64,000 nucleotides of DNA, from positions 1,423,405 to 1,487,404 of the forward strand of contig NZ_JH601133.1 of assembly GCF_000245795.1 (NCBI RefSeq). Direction: 5' to 3'. Position numbers and translations under genes: made by a program. Each line of letters begins with the position of its first letter. Within the stretch, counting starts at the first letter, position 1. The notes beneath the pieces are model-generated. The model was not told where the DNA came from. It saw nothing but the letters and a program-made list of their open reading frames with translations, and made no database searches. This document shows positions 1 through 8,361 of this stretch, piece after piece. Origin of the DNA: Facklamia languida CCUG 37842. GTDB taxonomy: Bacteria; Bacillota; Bacilli; Lactobacillales; Aerococcaceae.

Positions 1-45
1 GGGATTGGCTCGATGTATCATACGCGGATTGATTATCCAAAATAA
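1..45 (+). CDS. pgpH: C-terminal end of PgpH-type cyclic-di-AMP phosphodiesterase (partial)
   Basis: Only the last 14 codons and the TAA stop are in the window; they read G-I-G-S-M-Y-H-T-R-I-D-Y-P-K. A tail of the form YHxRIxYP directly upstream of ybeY matches the 7TM-HD protein YqfF/PgpH, which precedes ybeY in Bacillus and many Firmicutes. PgpH is a membrane HD-domain phosphodiesterase that degrades cyclic-di-AMP. The call rests mainly on gene order plus this short tail; no catalytic residues are visible. Confidence 0.6.
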   Translation, partial: GIGSMYHTRIDYPK

Positions 46-97
46 GAGTGCGTTAGGAGCCAATATTTTTTGGCGGTTTTTGTGAGGAGGGCCATGA

Positions 98-571
98 ATG
101 AATTTAGAAATTATTGATGATCATCACTATTTGACTTCAGACCAAATGCTTCTGATCGAAGAAGTTTTGCAGCTAGCAGGTCAGAAGTTAAAGCGGTCGG
201 ACCAAGACGAATTAGATGTGACTTTGGTGGATAATCCGACCATTCAAACGTTAAATCGGGACTATCGGGGAAAAGATCAAGTCACTGATGTCTTATCCTT
301 TGCCTTGTTGGAAGGAGAAGAGCCAGTGGATTGGTCCAACTTATCCGACACGGTCGACTATCCGACCCACTTAGGGGATATCATTATTGCCTATCAACGA
401 GCGGTTGACCAAGCAGAGGAGTATGGCCATTCGATTGACCGGGAGCTAGCCTTCCTGGCTGTTCACGGCTTCTTGCACCTTAATGGTTACGACCATCAGA
501 CTCAAGAAGAAGAACTTGAAATGTTTCGCCTACAAGAAGAGGTACTTGAAGACTATGGACTTACAAGATAG
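98..571 (+). CDS. ybeY: Endoribonuclease YbeY (16S rRNA maturation)
   Basis: Single-strand-specific zinc metalloendoribonuclease acting in 16S rRNA 3-prime maturation and ribosome quality control. The 157-residue protein carries the signature zinc motif HGFLHLNGYDH at residues 123-133, giving the three histidine ligands H123, H127 and H133, close to the C-terminus as usual. The ATG at 98 follows a GAGGAGGG ribosome site; a nearby ATG at 94 is out of frame. The gene sits between pgpH and dgkA, the standard Firmicutes order. The length is normal and nothing looks damaged. Confidence 0.96.
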   Translation: MNLEIIDDHHYLTSDQMLLIEEVLQLAGQKLKRSDQDELDVTLVDNPTIQTLNRDYRGKDQVTDVLSFALLEGEEPVDWSNLSDTVDYPTHLGDIIIAYQRAVDQAEEYGHSIDRELAFLAVHGFLHLNGYDHQTQEEELEMFRLQEEVLEDYGLTR

Positions 572-938
572 AAAGAACCCCCATTTTATTCAAGCAGTCA
601 AGTGTTCACTCGCCGGGCTCAAGGCCGCTTTTACCAGTGAGCGTAATTTAAAGATTGACCTGGTGGCGGGCCTGGCGGTCATTGCTTTAGGACTGGTCTT
701 GGACCTCGGGATCGATGAATGGCTTTGGTTGTCTCTAGCGATGACCGGGGTCTTGGTCACCGAATTATTAAACACCGCCTTGGAACGGGTGGTTGACTTA
801 ACGGTGGGTAACCAGTGGCACCTCCTGGCCAAAGAGGCCAAGGATATTGCCGCTGGAGCGGTTCTCATCGCCGCCTTTCAAGCAATGTTGATCGGAGCCT
901 TGATCTTTGGACCTTACTTGTTAAAAGGACGAGGCTAG
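555..938 (+). CDS. dgkA: Undecaprenol/diacylglycerol kinase, DgkA family
   Basis: Small integral membrane lipid kinase; Gram-positive members mainly phosphorylate undecaprenol, recycling the cell-wall lipid carrier. The 127-residue product has three hydrophobic helices (about residues 36-56, 58-73 and 100-120) and the family motifs ELLNTALERVVD and KEAKDIAAGAVL, which hold the catalytic glutamate and metal and ATP contacts. An open frame extends upstream to 483, but homology begins near the ATG at 555, preceded by AGAAGAGGT. This start overlaps the end of ybeY by 17 bases, suggesting translational coupling. Confidence 0.93.
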   Translation: MDLQDRKNPHFIQAVKCSLAGLKAAFTSERNLKIDLVAGLAVIALGLVLDLGIDEWLWLSLAMTGVLVTELLNTALERVVDLTVGNQWHLLAKEAKDIAAGAVLIAAFQAMLIGALIFGPYLLKGRG

Positions 939-960
939 ATAAGAGGAAGGAAGCTTTTAG

Positions 961-1866
961 ATGGAAAATAAAGGATTCAAGTCGGGGTTTGTGACCTTGA
1001 TCGGGCGACCAAATGTTGGAAAGTCCACTCTGATGAACCAGATTATTGGGCAAAAAATCGCCATTATGTCGGATAAGGCGCAAACGACCCGCAATAAGAT
1101 CCAAGGGGTCTATACCCGGCCAGATGCTCAAATCGTCTTTATGGACACTCCTGGCGTGCATAAACCCAAACATGCCTTGGGTGACTTTATGGTGAAGACT
1201 GCTTATTCAGCCATCCAAGGAGTGGATGCCGTTCTGGTTCTTGTCAATGCGGCGGAGAAGATGGGGCCTGGTGACCGCTTTGTCTTGGATAGGGTCCGGG
1301 ACTTGAAGATTCCTGTCTGCCTGGTTGTGAATAAGATTGACCTGATTGATAAGACCCAATTGATGCCGATCATTGACCAATACACCCAGGAATATCCTTT
1401 TGATGAAGTCTTCCCAATCTCAGCCCTAACGGGAGAATCGGTTGACCGCCTATTGGAACGGTTGGTGGAATTGATGCCACAAGGCCCTCAATATTATCCT
1501 GCCGACCAAGTGGTTGACCATCCAGAATATTTCTTAGTGTCAGAATTGATCCGCGAGCAAGTCTTATTTCGAACACGCGAAGAAGTTCCCCATTCTGTGG
1601 CAGTCAGTGTTCAGTCCATGCAGAAGAATGAAGAAGACGAGGTTGAGGTGCTGGCAACGATCATTGTGGAGCGTAAGAGTCAAAAGGGAATCTTGATTGG
1701 CGCTCAAGGGAAAATGATTAAAGAAATTAAACGAGGCGCAAAACGTGAAATTGAAGCCCTCTTAGGTAGCAAGGTTTACCTCGACTTATGGGTGAAGGTG
1801 CAAAAGAACTGGCGCGACCGACAGTCCCAACTCAATGACTTCGGCTATCGTCCAGATGATTATTAA
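961..1866 (+). CDS. era: GTPase Era
   Basis: Essential GTPase that binds the 3-prime end of 16S rRNA and acts in 30S assembly. The 301-residue protein has G1 GRPNVGKST at 15-23, G3 DTPG at 62-65, and NKID near residue 124. A C-terminal KH domain (about 200-290) contains the glycine-rich IGAQGKMIKEIKR loop. It starts at ATG 961 after GAGGAAGGAAG and lies between dgkA and recO. There is no cdd gene between dgkA and era, unlike Bacillus. Confidence 0.98.
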   Translation: MENKGFKSGFVTLIGRPNVGKSTLMNQIIGQKIAIMSDKAQTTRNKIQGVYTRPDAQIVFMDTPGVHKPKHALGDFMVKTAYSAIQGVDAVLVLVNAAEKMGPGDRFVLDRVRDLKIPVCLVVNKIDLIDKTQLMPIIDQYTQEYPFDEVFPISALTGESVDRLLERLVELMPQGPQYYPADQVVDHPEYFLVSELIREQVLFRTREEVPHSVAVSVQSMQKNEEDEVEVLATIIVERKSQKGILIGAQGKMIKEIKRGAKREIEALLGSKVYLDLWVKVQKNWRDRQSQLNDFGYRPDDY

Positions 1867-1879
1867 GGGGGCATCCTGG

Positions 1880-2653
1880 ATGTATGCCAAATTTGAAGGC
1901 ATTGTCCTTTTTGTTAGACCTTACCGGGAAAAGGACGCGTTAGTGAAGATATTTACCAAGGATTTTGGAACCCGGATGTTCTTTATCAAGGGCTACCAGG
2001 CTATTAACCACCCCTTAAAAAAACACTTGTTGCCATTAAGTCAACACCAGTATGTTGGCCGAGTGAATGATTCGGGTTTTTCTTTCTTGAAGGAAGGGGC
2101 CACCTTGAATGCCTTTCGTCAGTTACAAGCGGACCCCTTCTTGCAGGCGCATGCGGCCTATGCGAGTCAATTGATTGACGCGAGTATCGAAGACCACCAG
2201 GTTGACTTGCAACATTATCACTTATTCGAAAGGGTCTTGACTAAGTTGAACCAAGTCAAGGAAGGCCGTCCCGTGACACTCTGGTTAGAAATAAACCTGT
2301 TAAGTCGATTTGGACTTCAAGTCGATTGGCTTCACTGTCAAGAATGTGGCGGACAAGCGCGCCCCATGGATTTCTCCATGGTCCGTCAAGGGGTCTTGTG
2401 CGCCCATCATTTACAAGCTGATCCATACCGCCTGCAGTTAAGAAAACCTGTCTTGACAGTCATTCAGACCCTGAGTCAGATTCAGCTCCAGCAGTTAGGC
2501 GAAGTCCAAGTGAGTGACCAGACCTACGAAAGCTGTCAAGCAGTCATGCAAATGATCTATCAGGAATGGGTGGGCATGCACTTGAAGAGCGCTTCTTATC
2601 TCCAGGCGCTCTACCGAACGGCCAAGACTTGGCAACCATCGGGGGAAGACTAG
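1880..2653 (+). CDS. recO: DNA repair protein RecO
   Basis: RecO works with RecF and RecR to load RecA onto SSB-coated single-stranded DNA at gaps. The 257-residue product begins with an OB-fold region (MYAKFEGIVLFVRPYREKD) and has a CQECGG zinc-finger-like element near residues 153-158, with a later C-x-H-H replacing the usual second cysteine pair. The frame is open from 1835, but the ATG at 1880 sits 8 bases after AAGGGGG and matches the family N-terminus. It ends the pgpH-to-recO cluster and is followed by the non-coding repeat region. Confidence 0.95.
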   Translation: MYAKFEGIVLFVRPYREKDALVKIFTKDFGTRMFFIKGYQAINHPLKKHLLPLSQHQYVGRVNDSGFSFLKEGATLNAFRQLQADPFLQAHAAYASQLIDASIEDHQVDLQHYHLFERVLTKLNQVKEGRPVTLWLEINLLSRFGLQVDWLHCQECGGQARPMDFSMVRQGVLCAHHLQADPYRLQLRKPVLTVIQTLSQIQLQQLGEVQVSDQTYESCQAVMQMIYQEWVGMHLKSASYLQALYRTAKTWQPSGED

Positions 2654-2692
2654 GCCGCCTTTCAAGGCTTTGCTTTTTCGGCTACTCTACTA
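2654..2692 (+). repeat. Degenerate outer-arm fragment of the palindromic repeat
   Basis: Directly after the recO stop, the bases from GGCCGCCTTTCAAGG to CTCTACTAG match the middle of the outer arm of the palindrome at 2736 (ACCGCCTTTCAAAGC to CGATCCACTAG). The small internal hairpin survives as AAGGC-TTT-GCTTT with a G-T pair. It is followed by the same A-rich spacer type seen between the arms at 38027-38267. Confidence 0.6.
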
Positions 2693-2735
2693 GAATTAAA
2701 AGTTGTAAAAAACTAAAATAAAAACAGCTAAGATA

Positions 2736-2908
2736 CCGTCAATAAGACAGGTTTCAATGCTTATCATAGGGGACCGCCTTTCAAAGCGATGCTTTTCCAG
2801 GCTCGATCCACTAGGCAATGCCTAAACGGTAAACCGTAAGGCATTGCACGCTGCGTGGATCGTCCTTCTTCCTATGATTAAGCATTGAAACCTGCCTTTT
2901 ATTGACGG
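2736..2908 (+). repeat. Full palindromic repeat, copy A (outer arm first)
   Basis: 173 bases running from CCGTCAATAA to ATTGACGG. The outer stem pairs CAATGCTTATCATAGG with CCTATGATTAAGCATTG. The inner stem pairs CGATCCAC...GCAATGCC with GGCATTGC...GTGGATCG and ends in ACGGT-AA-ACCGT. The left arm holds an extra small hairpin, AAAGC-GAT-GCTTT, so the whole folds as a three-way junction. All pairings were read by eye. Confidence 0.85.
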
Positions 2909-3568
2909 ATTTTATATCTATTTTGAGGCTTTTAATTCTAATATAGTTACCAAAATAAAAACTAGTTTAATAAGCTATTGTCAATAAGGTGATGTTTATT
3001 TTAAAAGAAAGTTAAGCCGACAGATAGCATTTGACTCGTCTTCGAATGATAAAAATGAAGTAAATATACAGGTGAGCGTACCAGGATATAGAATACAAAA
3101 ATAAAGATCAGTATTCATTTTATTGATGTCCTAGGATATATTAAAAAAATTAAAGCTTCAATCTTTCAGAAGGCAGAATTTGAATAGAAAATAAAAGAGT
3201 AGGTAGTATGTCTTGCCCATTTCGACAGCCTGCTTTTTCATTTATATCCTTTTCTAATTTAATAAGCAGATTAAAGGTTGATTGATTTTTTTCTGATTTA
3301 AAAGTCAAGTTTTAAATCTATTATTGATCAAGATACCCTGAAATTGATTGAAAAAGCTAGGTTTCCTCTCCTCTTAGGCTTGATTGTTTTAATAATCAGT
3401 CTTTGATCCCTGGTTATTTAGCTTTAATTTTAAATTTTAGGTTGATTACCTAAATTTTTAAGTGATTTAAGAAAGGTTTAATACTGTTATTGGCAATGTT
3501 TATTCAATCATTTTTGATTTTGCCACTTAGATTAATCTAGAAAGCTTTAAATTGATAGAAACGTGAAT
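2909..3568. other. AT-rich core of composite element 1, no gene seen
   Basis: About 660 bases between the inverted palindromes. The first and last 75 or so bases are related as inverted repeats. The middle has no open frame of note. A weak terminator-like hairpin, AGTAGG with CCTGCT followed by TTTT, lies near 3199-3239. I see no RNA gene, but a non-coding transcript cannot be excluded. Confidence 0.6.
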
Positions 3569-3741
3569 CCGTCAATAAAAGGCAGGTCCCAATGCTTAAT
3601 CATAGGGAGTAGGACGATCCACGTAGCGTGCATTGCCTTACGGTTTACCGTTTAGGGAATGCCTAGTGGATCGAGCCCGGAAAAGCACCGCTTTGGAAGG
3701 CGGTCCCCTATGATAAGCCTTGGGGGCTGCCTTATTGACGG
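3569..3741 (-). repeat. Full palindromic repeat, copy B (inverted)
   Basis: 173 bases, the reverse complement of the copy A design: outer stem TTAATCATAGG with CCTATGATAAG, small hairpin AAAGC-ACC-GCTTT in the outer arm, inner stem GCATTGCCT...ACGGT-TT-ACCGT...AGGGAATGC with one mismatch. The central stem bases are swapped relative to copy A (CATTG/GAATG instead of CAATG/CATTG), so pairing is kept although the sequence changed. Confidence 0.85.
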
Positions 3742-3867
3742 CTATCCTTCCTTTTATTTTTTTAGTTCTCGAATCACTTAATCCAAGTGACCTAGTCCGT
3801 AATGCAAGACTAGGCTAATCATCTATTAATTGACAATTCCCCGATTTATTAGTAAAATTTGAACCAA

Positions 3868-4046
3868 TCAAGGTGGATAAAGAAGATAGTATAGCGACTC
3901 TAGGAGGGTGTAAGCTAGAGCAAATCGAAGGTATCCTTGGTAAAGTTGAATCAAATGAAGTGCTAACAGATTGTTAGAATTAGGGTGGAACCGCGAAAGA
4001 ACTTTTCGTCCCTATGACCTCGATGGGGTCATGGGGATATTTTTAG
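3868..4046 (+). promoter_or_regulatory. Glycine T-box riboswitch, GGT specifier
   Basis: tRNA-Gly-sensing leader controlling glyQS. The stem I apical part AGCGACTC...GGGTGTAAGC matches the classic glyQS leader. By alignment with that leader the specifier codon is GGT at 3930-3932 (context CGAAGGTATCCTT). The T-box AGGGTGGAACCGCG lies at 3982-3995, followed by the terminator hairpin CCCTATGACC/GGTCATGGGG and a T run ending at 4045. Like other glyQS leaders it looks compact, without stems II and IIA/B. Uncharged tRNA-Gly should favour the antiterminator and read-through into glyQ. Confidence 0.93.
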
Positions 4047-4076
4047 TTTTGAGATAAGATGAGGAGAGAAAAGACA

Positions 4077-4967
4077 ATGGCAGTTGAATCCATACAAGAC
4101 ATGATCTTAACCTTGCAGAAATTCTGGTCAGACAAGGGTTGCTTGATTTTACAATCCTACGATACCGAAAAAGGGGCAGGAACGATGAGTCCTTATACCT
4201 TCCTACGGTCAAATGGACCTGAACCCTGGAATGCCGCCTATGTTGAACCTTCGAGACGGCCAGCCGATGGTCGTTATGGTGAGAATCCCAACCGTCTCTA
4301 TCAGCACCACCAATTTCAAGTCGTCATGAAGCCCTCCCCCTTAACGATTCAAGAGGACTATCTAGATTCCTTACGGGCCCTAGGCATCGACCCTCTTCAA
4401 CATGATATTCGCTTTGTTGAGGACAATTGGGAGAACCCCTCTCTTGGATGTGCAGGTCTGGGTTGGGAAGTCTGGGTCGATGGCATGGAATGTACCCAAT
4501 TCACTTATTTCCAACAAGTAGGCGGTCTGAAGTGTGACCCGGTGACGTCGGAATTGACCTATGGCTTGGAACGCTTAGCCATGTATATCTTTGATGTCGA
4601 GAATGTGTATGATCTCGAATGGGCACCAGGCGTCAAGTACGGTGAGATCTTTAAGCAACCTGAATATGAACATTCAAAGTTCTCTTTCGAACTGGCGAAT
4701 GGAGACTTGCTCTTTGAACAATTTGATTCCTTTGAAGGGGAAGCCCTTCACCTGTTAGATGCCCAATTAGTCCACCCAGCCTATGATTATATTCTTAAGG
4801 CGAGTCATACCTTTAACTTACTCGATGCGCGAGGCTTGATTTCACCTTCGGATCGGGCTGCTTATCTAGGGCGGATTCGCAAGCTCGCGCGGGGGATCGC
4901 CAAGGCCTTTGTTGCAGAGCGGGAGGAGCTCGGTTTTCCCCTGTTAAAGAATCAGACGCAAGCGTAA
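4077..4967 (+). CDS. glyQ: Glycine-tRNA ligase alpha subunit
   Basis: Catalytic class II aminoacylation subunit of the alpha2beta2 glycyl-tRNA synthetase. The 296 residues follow the family closely: [11 protein letters not shown] at the start, then [43 protein letters not shown] and [11 protein letters not shown]. The frame is open from 4059, but the ATG at 4077 is 9 bases after GAGGAGA and matches the homologous start, so I use it. It lies just downstream of the glycine T-box and 13 bases ahead of glyS. Confidence 0.97.
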   Translation: MAVESIQDMILTLQKFWSDKGCLILQSYDTEKGAGTMSPYTFLRSNGPEPWNAAYVEPSRRPADGRYGENPNRLYQHHQFQVVMKPSPLTIQEDYLDSLRALGIDPLQHDIRFVEDNWENPSLGCAGLGWEVWVDGMECTQFTYFQQVGGLKCDPVTSELTYGLERLAMYIFDVENVYDLEWAPGVKYGEIFKQPEYEHSKFSFELANGDLLFEQFDSFEGEALHLLDAQLVHPAYDYILKASHTFNLLDARGLISPSDRAAYLGRIRKLARGIAKAFVAEREELGFPLLKNQTQA

Positions 4968-4980
4968 AGGAGGGAATGTG

Positions 4981-7017
4981 ATGAACCATTATTTATTAGA
5001 GATTGGAATGGAAGAGATCCCAGCCCGTTTCCTACAATCACTCAGCCAACAATTAAAAGACAGACTAGCGGCTTATTTAGAGGCAGAGCGGATTGCTTTT
5101 GATGGTGTCGAGGCTTTTGCCACCCCCCGTCGCTTGGCGGTACGTGTGAGAGGCTTGGCAGACCAGCAACAAGCTTTGGAAGAAGAAGTAAGAGGACCTT
5201 CCTTGAAAGTAGCTAAGGATCAAGCAGGCCAATGGAGTAAGGCGGCGCTTGGCTTTCTAAGAGGGCAGCAGGCGCAAGTCGAAGACCTCTTTATTAAAGA
5301 GGTTAAGGGCGTTGACTATGTCTTTGTCAACAAGGTGGCTGCTTGTCAGAGTGTCGAGAGTGTGCTCGCAGGTATCTCGACTGTGGTCGCCCATATGAAT
5401 TTTCCAGTCACCATGCGGTGGGCTGATCTAGGGATCGAGTATATTCGACCTGTCCACTGGATTGTCTCCCTTTTGAATGACCAGGTGATTCCTTTTGAAT
5501 TTGCCGGTATTCAAGCAGATCGTTATACCAGAGGGCATCGTTTTCTAGCGGGCCAGCAGGCGGTTGAATTGTCCCATGCACTCGATTATGAAGAAAGCTT
5601 GATGGATGCCTTCGTGATTGCGGACTTTGACCGTCGTCAAGCCGTTATTCAAGACCAAATTAACCGTTTAGCTCAAGAAAAGAACTGGGTTGTACCAGAA
5701 AACCAGGAATTACTAGACGAAGTGACTGCGATCGTCGAATGGCCAACCGCCTTTTCGGGTCAATTTGAGGAGCAATACCTCGAACTCCCTGACCAAGTAC
5801 TGGTTACAGCCATGCGGGACCACCAACGCTACTTCTATGTGCTGGATTCGCAAGGAGAACACTTGCTGCCTTATTTCATTTCGGTCCGTAATGGCCACCA
5901 AGCCCATATGGACAATGTCATTAAGGGTAACCAGAAGGTGCTGCGGGCACGCTTGGCCGATGCAGAGTTCTTCTACCAGGAGGACTTGAAGCACACATTA
6001 ACCGATTTTGTAGACCGGTTGGGAAGTTTAAATGAACATTATCAATTAGGCACTTTCGCTGACAAACAAGACCGTGTGGGAACTCTAGTGGATGCCTTAA
6101 GTCATTCACTGTCCCTGGATTCTCAAGTCAAGGAGGACGCCTTGCGGGCTAGCCAAATTTATAAATTTGACTTGGTGACCTTAATGGTTGATGAATTTTC
6201 TGAGTTGCAGGGGGTTATAGGTGGTATCTATGCGCAGCATTATGGTGAGAATCATGCGGTGGCTCAGGCCATTAGCGAACAATACCTCCCAACTGCTGCA
6301 GGGGGGGACCTGCCCCAATCGCCAGTTGGGGCCTTACTCGCTGTGGCGGATAAGTTAGATACTTTAATGGCTTACTTTAATGTGGGAATCATTCCAACAG
6401 GCTCGAATGACCCTTATGCCCTGCGTCGGCAGGCAATGGGCGTGGTCGAGATTCTGATGGCGCAAGACTGGCAGATCGACCTCTTGCTAGTTTTTGAGGA
6501 CCGTATGGCGGATCAGGATGCACGTGCGGCCTTAGTTGACTTTATAAAGGCGCGGGTTCAAGTCTATATGGACCATCAAGCCATTGACTATGATCTGATT
6601 CAAGCGGTTCTTGGCCAACCAGGCCTCATTCCCTGGCGAATGGTTCAAGCGGGGCGTCAAATAGCGCAGAAACGCTTTGAAGATCGGCCAAGTTTCAACT
6701 TGATGATTGAGAATCTATCACGTGTTGTCAATTTAGGTAATAAGGTTGAAGAGACGGTTGCTTTAGAGCTAGACCTTGCTCAGAGTGATTTAGAAAGAGA
6801 CCTGATCCTCAAGGTTCAATCGCTCAAGGCCGGTGAGAGCTTGGCTGAAGAGATCCAAGTCTTCTATGAGATCAGTCCGATGATTGCGGCTTATTTCCAA
6901 GACCATATGGTCAATGCAGAAGATCGGGGTCTGCGCTTTAATCGCTATCAGTTAATGGCAGATTTGACAGCGGCCATCTTAAGGGTCTTTGACCCCCGAC
7001 AAGTTGTTAATAAATAA
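4981..7017 (+). CDS. glyS: Glycine-tRNA ligase beta subunit
   Basis: Beta subunit of the tetrameric glycyl-tRNA synthetase, needed for tRNA binding and full activity. The 678-residue product opens with YLLEIGMEEIPARFL and contains VTMRWAD, RPVHWIVSLL, FVIADFDRR and the HD-like central region; DNA- and tRNA-binding segments lie toward the C-terminus. A GTG at 4978 is in frame, but the ATG at 4981 is better spaced (6 bases) from AAAGGAGGG. It is cotranscribed with glyQ under the T-box. Confidence 0.97.
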   Translation: MNHYLLEIGMEEIPARFLQSLSQQLKDRLAAYLEAERIAFDGVEAFATPRRLAVRVRGLADQQQALEEEVRGPSLKVAKDQAGQWSKAALGFLRGQQAQVEDLFIKEVKGVDYVFVNKVAACQSVESVLAGISTVVAHMNFPVTMRWADLGIEYIRPVHWIVSLLNDQVIPFEFAGIQADRYTRGHRFLAGQQAVELSHALDYEESLMDAFVIADFDRRQAVIQDQINRLAQEKNWVVPENQELLDEVTAIVEWPTAFSGQFEEQYLELPDQVLVTAMRDHQRYFYVLDSQGEHLLPYFISVRNGHQAHMDNVIKGNQKVLRARLADAEFFYQEDLKHTLTDFVDRLGSLNEHYQLGTFADKQDRVGTLVDALSHSLSLDSQVKEDALRASQIYKFDLVTLMVDEFSELQGVIGGIYAQHYGENHAVAQAISEQYLPTAAGGDLPQSPVGALLAVADKLDTLMAYFNVGIIPTGSNDPYALRRQAMGVVEILMAQDWQIDLLLVFEDRMADQDARAALVDFIKARVQVYMDHQAIDYDLIQAVLGQPGLIPWRMVQAGRQIAQKRFEDRPSFNLMIENLSRVVNLGNKVEETVALELDLAQSDLERDLILKVQSLKAGESLAEEIQVFYEISPMIAAYFQDHMVNAEDRGLRFNRYQLMADLTAAILRVFDPRQVVNK

Positions 7018-7047
7018 AGATCGAATTGAAATGAGAGGAGGGAGACC

Positions 7048-8352
7048 ATGTCGACATTTTTAGACCGAGCACAGGTAACCGCCATCGCAGGCAAAGGCGG
7101 TGATGGGATGGTTGCCTTCAATCGAGAGAAGTACCGCCCTGACGGAGGACCGGCAGGGGGAGATGGTGGAAATGGCGGAAATGTCATCTTCAGAGTGGAT
7201 GAAGGTCTGAGAACGCTGATGGACTTTCGCTATAACCGACATTTCAAAGCCAAGGGTGGCGAAAATGGAATGTCTAAGAGTAAGTATGGGGCCAATGCCG
7301 AGGACTTGATTGTAAAGGTTCCTCCAGGTACGCTGGTGCGAGAGGCTAAGACCCAACGAATTATTGCCGACCTAGTGGACCATGGCCAGGAAGCGATTGT
7401 GGCCAAAGGGGGACGCGGAGGCAGGGGGAATATTAAATTTGCCACCCACAAGAATCCTGCCCCCTCCATAGCGGAAAATGGTGAACCGGGTCAAGAGGTT
7501 GAACTGGCGCTAGAGCTCAAAGTCTTAGCAGATGTAGGCTTAATCGGCTATCCAAGTGTAGGAAAGTCCACCCTTTTATCTGTGATCTCCAACGCTAAGC
7601 CAAAGGTAGCAGACTATCAATTTACAACCCTGGTGCCGAACTTGGGTGTGGTCCATTTAGCCCTTGACCAAGAATTTGTGGTGGCGGATATGCCTGGACT
7701 GATTGAAGGAGCCTCACAGGGAGTCGGACTGGGAATTGACTTTCTTCGTCATATTGAACGAACTAAGGTCTTGCTTCATGTGGTGGACATGGCTGGTGTT
7801 CATGGGCGCGATCCTTTTGATGATTTCAAGTCAATCATGGAGGAATTAGGCCGTTACCATGCCAAGTTGCTCCTGCGGCCGATGATCATTGTGGCGAATA
7901 AGGTTGATTTACCGCAAGCAGAAGCGAACCTTGCGACCTTTAAGGACCAATTAACCGCCTATTATCAAGATCAAGACCAGGCAGTGCCTCCGATCTTTGC
8001 GATTTCAGCCTGGCAACAAGCTGGGGTAAAGGACCTCCTCCAAGCAACTTATCAACTCGTGCAAGAGAGCGAATTTATCCCACTGGAAGAAGCAGAAGCA
8101 AGCCACCAAGTCTACCAACTGGAAGAAGAGGCTGGTTTCCAAGTCGAACAGCTTGAAGAAGGGTTGTGGGAATTATCCGGTCCCAAGATCGAGAAGTTGT
8201 TCGCGATGACGAATACAGCCCATGATGAATCCTTACAGCGGTTTGCCCGTCAAGTTAGAGCGATGGGAGTTGACCAGACCTTGCGCGAAGCGGGGGCCAA
8301 AGACGGCGATACCATTCTCTTGATGGATTTCCAATTTGAATTTGTTGATTAG
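7048..8352 (+). CDS. obg: GTPase Obg/CgtA
   Basis: Ribosome-associated GTPase in 50S assembly and stress control. Domain order over 434 residues is the glycine-rich Obg fold (1-158, with [14 protein letters not shown] and GGDGGNGG), the G domain (about 160-330: G1 [10 protein letters not shown]3 [13 protein letters not shown]), and a C-terminal OCT domain ending in [11 protein letters not shown]. It starts at ATG 7075-frame position 7048 behind GAGAGGAGGGAG. It lies 30 bases after glyS. Confidence 0.98.
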   Translation: MSTFLDRAQVTAIAGKGGDGMVAFNREKYRPDGGPAGGDGGNGGNVIFRVDEGLRTLMDFRYNRHFKAKGGENGMSKSKYGANAEDLIVKVPPGTLVREAKTQRIIADLVDHGQEAIVAKGGRGGRGNIKFATHKNPAPSIAENGEPGQEVELALELKVLADVGLIGYPSVGKSTLLSVISNAKPKVADYQFTTLVPNLGVVHLALDQEFVVADMPGLIEGASQGVGLGIDFLRHIERTKVLLHVVDMAGVHGRDPFDDFKSIMEELGRYHAKLLLRPMIIVANKVDLPQAEANLATFKDQLTAYYQDQDQAVPPIFAISAWQQAGVKDLLQATYQLVQESEFIPLEEAEASHQVYQLEEEAGFQVEQLEEGLWELSGPKIEKLFAMTNTAHDESLQRFARQVRAMGVDQTLREAGAKDGDTILLMDFQFEFVD

Positions 8353-8361
8353 GTGATCAGT

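Larger units (their letters stand above)
2736..3741. mobile_element. Candidate composite non-coding element 1 (two inverted palindromes with AT-rich core)
   Basis: Two full palindromes (2736-2908 and 3569-3741) face each other across about 660 AT-rich bases. Similarity between the ends continues about 75 bases inward: 2909-2990 resembles the reverse complement of 3490-3568, so each terminal inverted repeat is roughly 250 bases. The unit ends with CCGTCAATAA and TTATTGACGG. I see no convincing reading frame inside. The same layout recurs at 38268-39476 with related ends and a mostly different core. That fits a non-autonomous, MITE-like element, but no transposase or target-site duplication is visible, so mobility is inference. 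Confidence 0.5.

Noticed and set aside
483..554. N-terminal extension of DgkA from ATG 483
   Set aside because: It would overlap ybeY by 89 bases, adds non-homologous basic residues, and a better start exists at 555.
2736..2908. Palindrome as a retron or other reverse-transcriptase-linked RNA
   Set aside because: No reverse transcriptase gene near any copy, and several copies occur far apart without shared neighbours.
2736..3741. Composite element as an insertion sequence with its own transposase
   Set aside because: No reading frame resembling a transposase in any frame; only non-coding sequence lies between the ends.
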